A DNA stretch of 41,981 bases from Candidatus Daviesbacteria bacterium GW2011_GWA1_41_61 (GTDB taxonomy: Bacteria > Patescibacteriota > Microgenomatia > Daviesbacterales > UBA10151), in the NCBI GenBank assembly GCA_000997385.1, contig LCBT01000007.1, forward strand, positions 1-41,981, read 5' to 3'. The position numbers and the translations under genes are program-made. The notes below the pieces were generated by a model. That model was not told the DNA's origin. It ran no database searches and saw only the letters and a list, made by a program, of their open reading frames with translations. Numbering within the stretch: the first letter of the stretch is position 1; each line of letters begins with the position of its first letter. Positions 34,759 through 41,981 of the stretch are shown here, in pieces.

Positions 34759-34871
34759 AGATAAATAATAACCATTTTTATTGACACAACAACCCAATCT
34801 CCTGAGTAATAAAACTTTTCATTTTAGACTGTTTGTACGCTTTTTAGGTGATTTGTTTTGATATATTCTAC

Positions 34872-34901
34872 TTGACAAATCTGGGCAAATCTAGGTATGG
34901 T
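34872..34901 (+). promoter_or_regulatory. Candidate sigma70-type promoter upstream of giant protein 2
   Basis: TTGACA-18 nt-TATGGT, about 33 nt before ATG 34935. Confidence 0.45.
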
Positions 34902-34934
34902 AGAAGAAGAGCAGTTTTGCAGACGGAAACCCTT

Positions 34935-37900
34935 ATGGGAAAACGTGTCCTCAACCAAAACTCTTTTATTAAAATCGGCCAAGCTGCCAAAACCTTAGGT
35001 GTCTCTGTTGATACCTTAAGAAGATGGGAAAGATCAGGCAAGATTACCGCGATTTATACTCCCGGGGGAACCAGGCTTTATCCTTTGAAAACCTTTCCTC
35101 CTCCCCTCCCTACCTCCTCTTCCTTAATCCAGCAAGTCCAAGTAAATAGTCAAAAAGCAGAAAAAATAATCAAAAAAGAAGACCTTAAGTCTCAGACAAA
35201 ACCGGTCATCTATCTGCCTATAGCTGATGAAGAAAGCAACACCTTAGATGATTCTGGTTCAATTTTGTCCCCCTATCATCAGATCTACTTCTCTACCTTA
35301 AAAAAGATCTCCTTCATCAGTCTCTCTATCTTTATAACAGGCACGTTTCTAGCCACCGGACTGCTGGTTATTTTTACTTTAATTTCCCCTTTGAGATCAA
35401 AGGAGCTTTCTGACAGCAAAATCCCTTTTCTCTCCCCCCTTAGCAGTCTATCAATACAGATTGCCAGCAGACTATCACCAAATTACCTAACCCAGGCTCA
35501 CACCCCGGATGGTGGCCCTGAGCGAAGTCGAAGGGACTCCTCCGGAGTGAATAAAGCTGCTGTTTTAGCAGAGTCTACTACCAAACACTATCTAGAGATT
35601 AACTCGGATGTATTTTTAGGTGGGGATTTAGTAGTAGGCAGGACTATCAATGGGGTTAACTTTGAAGCCTTAGAAGGAGGAGGAATTCACATCTCTGATA
35701 TATTGGGGACTACCTCTTTAAACATTTCCGGTCAAGGTTTAACTTTAGATGAAGAGCTGGCCTCAGGTGGAGCTCCGACTGTGGAAGGGTTAAACCTCAC
35801 CTCTACTAAAAACCAGGTTACCTTTAGTACCGGAATAACCGGTGTTTTAACCTGGACACCTACTTCCTCTTCTAAAACTCTAACCTTACCGGATATCACT
35901 GATACTTTAATTACTAAAACTTCCACTGATACTTTGTCTAATAAAACCATCAACTCATCTGATTCCAATACCCTTTCCGGTTCCTTTACCTCCATTACCG
36001 GTTTAGGGACTATTACTACCGGTACCTGGAACGGGACTAAGATGGGGACAGGTTATGGAGGAACGGGACTCACTACCTATACTAAAGGTGATGTACTATA
36101 TACTTCTGCATCAGATACTTTATCTAAACTGGCTGTTGGTTCTACGGGACAGGCTTTGATCGTTTCTTCTGGAGTTCCTGCTTGGTCCTCTTTAACCGGC
36201 TCATCTATTGTAGCTGATTCCATTGATTTTACAGAACTAGCTGATTCCATGACCCTAGATGCTGATTTAGCTATCTCAGCCTCTTCTTCCAACTACTCTC
36301 TAAGTATTGATTCAGGGACACTGTATATTGATACTGCCAACAACAGGATAGGGATCAATGATACTACCCCTTCCTATTCCTTAGATGTGACCGGTGATGC
36401 CAACATTACCGGAGCTACTACCCTAGGTTCTACCTTAGGTGTAACAGGTGCTACTATCTTGTCAGGGGATACTACTGTTGCCCCTGCCTCCGGTTCTACT
36501 ACCGCCTTAACTGTCAAGGCTTCTCCTACTGGATCTAATGATATCTTTCAGATCCAAAACAATGCTGGAACTTCTACTTACTTTTCCATTAACTCCTCAG
36601 GACAGATGTCTGGAGCAGCTTTTTCTTTAACTGATTCCTCAAGAGCCATCATTGGTACAGCTATCCCCGGGGGTTGGACTAATATTGCCTCAGTAGCAGA
36701 GAATGACTTTACCTACCGCAGGGTTATCACTATCCAAAACAATGATGCTTCCAATGCCTTACCTTCTAACTACCAGGTCTCAGTAACCTTAAACTCTGTT
36801 GATTCCAACCAGGTTTATACTAACTCCCAACAATCCTCCCCCTACAAAGACTTTAGATTATTCTACTCTACAGATGGCTCTACCTTTACCGAGATTGGCC
36901 GGAATATCTCTTCCTTTACCTCTTCCTCGATAGTTTTTACCTTCCAACTGTCTGCCTCCATAGCTGCTTCAGGCTCATCTTCTAACTATTACCTTTTCTA
37001 TGGTAACTCTACTTTATCTTCTACTCCTTCTACTTATACCGGTAATACCCAGCTTGATTCCTTTGATGATGCCTCTTCTTGGACCTCAGGAGACAGTGCT
37101 TATGTTACCTCCCAGGAAACTACCATTAAACAGGAGGGTACAGGATCATTAAAGGCTGTGGCCATGGTAGATAAAATGGGAACACTCTCCATCACCTCCC
37201 AAACCCAACTCTCTGCTGGGCTTAAAGAACATGCCACTTTAACAACTAACATAGGTGGAACAGATTATTTATATGTACTTGGAGGAAACAATGGTACCTC
37301 TGACCAATCAACAGTATATAAATCAACCATCTCTTCTGCCAATGTAGGAGCTTTCTCAACTGTTTCCCAAGGACAGCTACCCCAGGCTTTATCAGGACAT
37401 ACTACTGTTTCTGCAGGTGCAACTGTAGATGGAGGGACAGGGGCTGATGGCACCTTGGATCTATCACTTGGTAGTAGTTCCGGAGGATGTACTGGTACAG
37501 GACTTTCCTGGAATGCCGGAACATCTACTTGTACTATTGCTACTGATACTAAATCCACCTTTAATTTTACCACAATAAATATCCCCTCTGGTACTACCCT
37601 AACTGTTTCGGGTTTAACTGCTCCCACACTTAATGCAACAGGAAATATTACAGTTGCCGGAGCTATTCAATTAAGCGGTTTAGGATATGGTGGTGGAGGT
37701 GGTGGTGGAGCGGGAACTTATGAAGCCGATGCTGGTAATGGAGGAGGTGCTTCTGCAGGAGCCGGAGGTGGGGGTGGGGGTAGTGCTGACTCTGGATATT
37801 CAGGTTATTGTCCAACCGCAGGTAGTGGAGGAACCGCTACCGGAGGCGGTACAAGTGGTTCTAATGGGACTGGAGGATGTGGCCCTTCTGGTGGAACACG

Positions 37901-40900
37901 AGTGGGGGGGGCTGGAGGCAGAGGGCAACAACTAAATAATGGTGGTTCTGGCAGTACGGGTTATGGACCTGCAGGTGCAGGTGGAGGTGGAGGAAATTAT
38001 AGTGGTACAGGAGGGAATGGTCCTTCAGGTACAGGAGGGGATGGGGGGTATTTAGGTTCTAACGCTAACAGCGATACCTCAACAGATACTTCAGTACAAA
38101 TTGGTAGTGGTGGTGGAGGAGGTGGTGGTGCTAACGGGCAAGGAACTAGACCTCTCGATGGAGCAAATGGAGCAGTTGGGGAAGGATCAAATGGTGGCGG
38201 TGGAGGTGGAAGAAACGGTACACATAGGAGCAGTTATATGAATGCCTCTTCAGGTGGAGGCGGAGGCGGTGCTGGGGGTGAAGCAATTAAACTTACTTCC
38301 TCCACAAGTATTACTGTTTCAGGTAGTATTAAGGCCAATGGAGGCGCCGGTGGTGCTGGAGGTAACCAAAACGCAAGTATTGGTGGTAATGGCGGTGGCG
38401 GTGCTGGAGGAGGTATTTTACTTTATAGCGCGACAGTGGACCTAACCGGAGCAACTATCCAGTCAAAAGGTAATAGTCTAAGTGGTGCTGGTAGTACAAC
38501 CAATGGGGGAACTATCAAAGTATTTTACAGTAGTTATATAGGGAATACTTTAAATACTACTAATTTTCCTTCGGGCAGGGTTTATTCTGAAGCTTTGCAG
38601 CCGCCAGGAATATATGTTATTGGAGGTATTGATGGATCAACGGCTCAATCCACGGTTTACAAAGCTACTTTAGACGCTTCGGGAAATATCGGTAGCTTTA
38701 GTACTACCTCCCAAAATCAATTACCCCAAGCTTTATATGACCATACTTCGTATGCCACAACAATATCAAATACAAACTATATCTATGTTTTAGGAGGAAA
38801 TAACGGTACATCTGACCAATCAACAGTATATAAATCAACCATCGATGGGTCTGGTAATATTGGAACATTTAGTACTACCTCTCAGGGACAACTTCCTCAA
38901 GCTCTATCCAAACATACTTCAGCTACCTTAACTATCTCAGGAACCACATATATCTATGTCTTAGGGGGTAAAAATGGATCAACAACTCAAAGCGCAGTAT
39001 ATAAAGCAATAATTGATGGAAGCGGTAATATTGGATCTTTTAGTACTACCTCTCAGGGACAACTTCCTCAAGCTTTGCAAGATTTGCAGGCTGCCACAAC
39101 AACTGTTGGTTCTGTCTACTACATTTATGCCTTTGGAGGTAATAATGGTTCTGCAGATCAAAGTACAATCTATCGGGCTACCATAGATTCTTCCGGTAAT
39201 ATTGGCAGCTTTTCAGCCACAGGTCATGATCAGCTTCCCCAGGTGTTATCCGGCCATACCGTCACACCTATTACTATCTCCTCTACTCCCTATTATTACA
39301 CCATTGGAGGTATTAATGGATCTACTGCTCAAAGTACGGTTTACAAATCAACACTTACTTCTGACATGACCAACTTTAATATCACTAAAACTATCTCCTC
39401 TACTGATCTATCTAACAAAAATGATCTGCAGTTTAAGTTCTACTCCTCCTCCACAGCTTCTACTTTAATGGAGGCAGCTTTCTCAGAAGATGGTTCCACT
39501 TGGCAAACCACTACCTTTACTGCTTCTTCTGCCAATACCTGGGAAACTAAAACCTGGGATATTTCAGCTATAGCTGCAGCCTCCAGAAACGGGGTCACCA
39601 GACTTCGGTTTAAAATTAACTCTGCCCAAACTACTGAGGTCACCACTTACCTGGATGATTTAAATGGACTGATGAATGCCTCAACTATCTCCAATACTGC
39701 CTCTAATGCTTCAGCTATCTTAGGATCTGCCAACTTAACCTTAAATGCCCAGGGGACAGGAATAATCAGGGTCAACTATGCTGATACTACTGATGCTAAT
39801 TTTCCTAACCTGGCAGGTTCAGGTGGGATGATAGTATATAACGGTTCTAATACAGCCCTCTTTACTGTAGGTAGTACCGGAGCTTTAACTGCTACCGGGG
39901 CTATCTCCGGGCTCACAGGGATCACTTCCTCCGGGACTATTACTTTATCAGGTCTGACAGCTTCCCGGGCCATCTTTACCGATGCTTCCTCAAATTTAGC
40001 TACTACAGCTTTATCTTCAGTCCTTTCTGCTTCCATCTCAGATGAACAAGGTTCAGGAGCCTTAGTCTTTGCTACTTCTCCCACTCTTACTACTCCAGTG
40101 TTAGGTGTAGCTACAGCTACCTCCATCAACAAAGTAGCTATCACTGCCCCTACTACCTCAGCTACTTTAACCATTGCTGATGGTAAGACTTTGACCTCCT
40201 CTAATACTTTAACTTTGGCTGGGACTGACTCTACTACCCTTACCTTCCAAGGTACTGATACTTATATAGGAAGAACTACTACTGATACTTTAACCAATAA
40301 AACACTGACTACTCCCAGGTTTGCTGATTTAGGGTATCTGGCAGATTCCTCAGGTAATGAGCTGTTAATCCTGGATTTAAATGCTTCCGCTGTCAATGAG
40401 ATAACTTTGGCTAATGCTGCCACCACCGTTTCCCCTTCCCTTTCTGCTACCGGAGGAGATACCAACATCTCTTTGACCTTAAATGCTAAGGGTACCGGTT
40501 CTTTAATAGTAGGAACCACCACAGCCAATGCTGATAAATTAGCTTTACTCCCAGCTGCTGGTGGAGCCGGGAGTTTTACCGGGACTTTTACCTCCTCAGA
40601 TCTCACAGATAACCGGACCTGGACCCTGCCTGATTCTACCGGCACTGTTACAGTTTTAGGTAACACTGTCACCGGTACTGGATCAGTAGTTTTAGCTACC
40701 TCTCCCACCTTGACCAGCCCTGCCTTAGGTGTAGCTACAGCTACCAGTATTAATAAAGTAGCTATTACCCAACCTGCCACCTCTGCCACCTTAACCATAG
40801 CTGATGGATCATCACTTGTTACCTCTGGAGCTTATGCCATCACCTTGACCTCTACTGGAACCACCGGGGTAACTTTACCTACCACTGGTACTTTAGCTAC

Positions 40901-41981
40901 TTTAGCTGGAACTGAGACTTTAACTGGCAAGACCTTAGGAGCTACTTCCCTTTCAGGTAACCTGACAGCTTCCAATACTTCGGTAGTTTCTGGTTCTTTA
41001 GTAGATGCTCCCGGTACCGGTGATTGTACCTCTCAAACTACCGGTACTACCCAGGCAGTTTTACAAACTCCTACCTCAGTTACTTCCTCCCATATTCTGT
41101 ATAACTCTACCAGAGGGAAACATAGTAGGGTTACCTCGGTAGCTACCTGTACTGATGGAGGAGCTTTAGTTTACCAGATTATGACTTTAACAGATTCCAT
41201 TGGTTCCCAAGTAGCCACTGATTCAGTGGTAGTTTACAACCCTGTGGCTGATCTGGGAACATCTTCTGCTGGATTTATCAATAATATCTATGGTATCAAT
41301 GGTAAATTTGTGACCTCCACAGCTACCGGTGGTTTTGATATAGCAGAGGAATATCCTACCGCTGACAGTAGTCTAGAAGCTGGAGAGATCGTTGTCATTG
41401 CGAACACCTTCCAGAAGAACACCTCGGATGGTGGCAGCGTGAGCGAAGCGAAGGCTGACTCCTCCGAGGTGAGACAAAGTGGTTTAATTACCAGATCCTC
41501 TTCTTCCTACCAAAAATCTGTCCTTGGGGTTATCTCTACCAATCCCGGTATTACCTTAGGAGAGGAAAAAGATTCTGCTGTCTCCGGTATCTACTGGAAG
41601 AAGGTAGCTTTGATAGGAAGAGTACCTGTCAAGGTATCTACTGAGTCTGGAGTAATCAAAGCCGGAGATTACCTTACTTCTTCCTCTATTCCGGGAGTAG
41701 CCATGAAAGCTACCAGACCCGGACAAATGATTGGTAAAGCCTTAGAGGATTACTCAGGAGAAGCTACTGGTAAAATCTTAGTTTTTGTTAATCCTTCCTT
41801 TGCTGATCCTACAGATCTCCTTTCTAACTTAACCTTAGACCAAAATGGAAATTTGGTTTCCTCTTCATCTTTAGCCCAAGCAAACACCTCGGGGGTGAGC
41901 CCTGGCCCGCTTCGCGAGGCGAGCTCCCCCGAGGTGAACCACCTGAGTGTCAGCACCGCTGGTCCATCACTGCTGGATCTT
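34935..41981 (+). CDS. Giant surface protein 2, open at window end (continues at position 1): MerR-type HTH, TM, tail-fibre-like repeats, DUF2341-like region, kelch-like repeats, Gly-rich domain, G2-peptidase-like domain
   Basis: SFIKIGQAAKTLGVSVDTLRRWERSGKITAIYTPGGTRLYPLKTF; YVLGGNNGTSDQSTVYKSTIDGSGNIGTFSTTSQGQLPQAL repeats; VALIGRVPVKVSTESGVIKAGDYLTSSSIPGVAMKA. Absent from the ORF table because it has no stop in the window. Confidence 0.9.
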   Translation, partial: MGKRVLNQNSFIKIGQAAKTLGVSVDTLRRWERSGKITAIYTPGGTRLYPLKTFPPPLPTSSSLIQQVQVNSQKAEKIIKKEDLKSQTKPVIYLPIADEESNTLDDSGSILSPYHQIYFSTLKKISFISLSIFITGTFLATGLLVIFTLISPLRSKELSDSKIPFLSPLSSLSIQIASRLSPNYLTQAHTPDGGPERSRRDSSGVNKAAVLAESTTKHYLEINSDVFLGGDLVVGRTINGVNFEALEGGGIHISDILGTTSLNISGQGLTLDEELASGGAPTVEGLNLTSTKNQVTFSTGITGVLTWTPTSSSKTLTLPDITDTLITKTSTDTLSNKTINSSDSNTLSGSFTSITGLGTITTGTWNGTKMGTGYGGTGLTTYTKGDVLYTSASDTLSKLAVGSTGQALIVSSGVPAWSSLTGSSIVADSIDFTELADSMTLDADLAISASSSNYSLSIDSGTLYIDTANNRIGINDTTPSYSLDVTGDANITGATTLGSTLGVTGATILSGDTTVAPASGSTTALTVKASPTGSNDIFQIQNNAGTSTYFSINSSGQMSGAAFSLTDSSRAIIGTAIPGGWTNIASVAENDFTYRRVITIQNNDASNALPSNYQVSVTLNSVDSNQVYTNSQQSSPYKDFRLFYSTDGSTFTEIGRNISSFTSSSIVFTFQLSASIAASGSSSNYYLFYGNSTLSSTPSTYTGNTQLDSFDDASSWTSGDSAYVTSQETTIKQEGTGSLKAVAMVDKMGTLSITSQTQLSAGLKEHATLTTNIGGTDYLYVLGGNNGTSDQSTVYKSTISSANVGAFSTVSQGQLPQALSGHTTVSAGATVDGGTGADGTLDLSLGSSSGGCTGTGLSWNAGTSTCTIATDTKSTFNFTTINIPSGTTLTVSGLTAPTLNATGNITVAGAIQLSGLGYGGGGGGGAGTYEADAGNGGGASAGAGGGGGGSADSGYSGYCPTAGSGGTATGGGTSGSNGTGGCGPSGGTRVGGAGGRGQQLNNGGSGSTGYGPAGAGGGGGNYSGTGGNGPSGTGGDGGYLGSNANSDTSTDTSVQIGSGGGGGGGANGQGTRPLDGANGAVGEGSNGGGGGGRNGTHRSSYMNASSGGGGGGAGGEAIKLTSSTSITVSGSIKANGGAGGAGGNQNASIGGNGGGGAGGGILLYSATVDLTGATIQSKGNSLSGAGSTTNGGTIKVFYSSYIGNTLNTTNFPSGRVYSEALQPPGIYVIGGIDGSTAQSTVYKATLDASGNIGSFSTTSQNQLPQALYDHTSYATTISNTNYIYVLGGNNGTSDQSTVYKSTIDGSGNIGTFSTTSQGQLPQALSKHTSATLTISGTTYIYVLGGKNGSTTQSAVYKAIIDGSGNIGSFSTTSQGQLPQALQDLQAATTTVGSVYYIYAFGGNNGSADQSTIYRATIDSSGNIGSFSATGHDQLPQVLSGHTVTPITISSTPYYYTIGGINGSTAQSTVYKSTLTSDMTNFNITKTISSTDLSNKNDLQFKFYSSSTASTLMEAAFSEDGSTWQTTTFTASSANTWETKTWDISAIAAASRNGVTRLRFKINSAQTTEVTTYLDDLNGLMNASTISNTASNASAILGSANLTLNAQGTGIIRVNYADTTDANFPNLAGSGGMIVYNGSNTALFTVGSTGALTATGAISGLTGITSSGTITLSGLTASRAIFTDASSNLATTALSSVLSASISDEQGSGALVFATSPTLTTPVLGVATATSINKVAITAPTTSATLTIADGKTLTSSNTLTLAGTDSTTLTFQGTDTYIGRTTTDTLTNKTLTTPRFADLGYLADSSGNELLILDLNASAVNEITLANAATTVSPSLSATGGDTNISLTLNAKGTGSLIVGTTTANADKLALLPAAGGAGSFTGTFTSSDLTDNRTWTLPDSTGTVTVLGNTVTGTGSVVLATSPTLTSPALGVATATSINKVAITQPATSATLTIADGSSLVTSGAYAITLTSTGTTGVTLPTTGTLATLAGTETLTGKTLGATSLSGNLTASNTSVVSGSLVDAPGTGDCTSQTTGTTQAVLQTPTSVTSSHILYNSTRGKHSRVTSVATCTDGGALVYQIMTLTDSIGSQVATDSVVVYNPVADLGTSSAGFINNIYGINGKFVTSTATGGFDIAEEYPTADSSLEAGEIVVIANTFQKNTSDGGSVSEAKADSSEVRQSGLITRSSSSYQKSVLGVISTNPGITLGEEKDSAVSGIYWKKVALIGRVPVKVSTESGVIKAGDYLTSSSIPGVAMKATRPGQMIGKALEDYSGEATGKILVFVNPSFADPTDLLSNLTLDQNGNLVSSSSLAQANTSGVSPGPLREASSPEVNHLSVSTAGPSLLDL
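35498..35551. repeat. In-frame palindromic insert in giant 2 (TPDGGPERSRRDSSGVN)
   Basis: CACCCCGGA...TCCGGAGTG outer arms (one mismatch), inner CCCTgagcgaagtcgaAGGG. Confidence 0.85.
37680..38420 (+). repeat. Glycine-rich coding region (GGN tracts) in giant 2
   Basis: GLGYGGGGGGGAGTYEADAGNGGGASAGAGGGGGG...GGNGGGGAGGGILLYS. Confidence 0.9.
38600..39360 (+). repeat. Kelch-like tandem repeats in giant 2 (a further unit lies at about 37250-37410)
   Basis: Recurring IYV(L/I)GG.(N/D)GS(T/D)(A/D)QSTVYK.T.D.SGNIGSFSTTSQ.QLPQAL. Confidence 0.88.
41418..41473. repeat. In-frame palindromic insert in giant 2 (NTSDGGSVSEAKADSSEV)
   Basis: CACCTCGGA...TCCGAGGTG arms; inner CAGCGTGAGCGAAGCGAAGGCTG. Confidence 0.85.
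41883..41981. repeat. Terminal direct repeat, right copy (identical to 1-99)
   Basis: Direct comparison. Confidence 0.97.

Noticed and set aside
35732-41956. Minus-strand and other-frame ORFs inside giant 2
   Set aside because: Same composition artefact; giant 2 itself spans the region in frame.

Overview
41,981-bp window that looks like a Candidate Phyla Radiation bacterium (Microgenomates-like; lineage is inferred from gene style, not tested). It contains: (1) a housekeeping block: a sortase/PEGA pair, two tRNAs, ndk, a metallophosphoesterase, argS, comEC, comEA, a SprT/M48-like metalloprotease and leuS; (2) two very large paralogous surface proteins. Giant 1 is 12210-19406. Giant 2 starts at 34935, has no stop before the window end, and continues in frame at position 1 through an exact 99-bp terminal repeat. 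Each has an N-terminal MerR-type HTH, one TM helix, a long beta-rich exterior and a G2-peptidase-like plus coiled-coil C-terminus; (3) a fragmented LamG/DUF2341 secreted-protein locus (about 19.4-28.5 kb) interrupted by small nucleic-acid-enzyme cassettes: two four-helix-bundle (S23/Avd-like) proteins, two GIY-YIG proteins, a NYN-domain protein, a REP-associated Y1 transposase and a tRNA; (4) an atp-like operon (c-like, b, delta, alpha, gamma, beta, epsilon) with no subunit a in the window. Its c-like subunit carries a secreted N-terminal domain related to the giant proteins' C-terminal domain and lacks the usual TM2 carboxylate. The most unusual signals are the modified F1-type ATPase, the families of in-frame palindromic inserts inside coding sequences (including inside the REP transposase), and the repeated interruption of LamG genes by translationally overlapping small cassettes. 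No tools were run; all homology calls are by eye.
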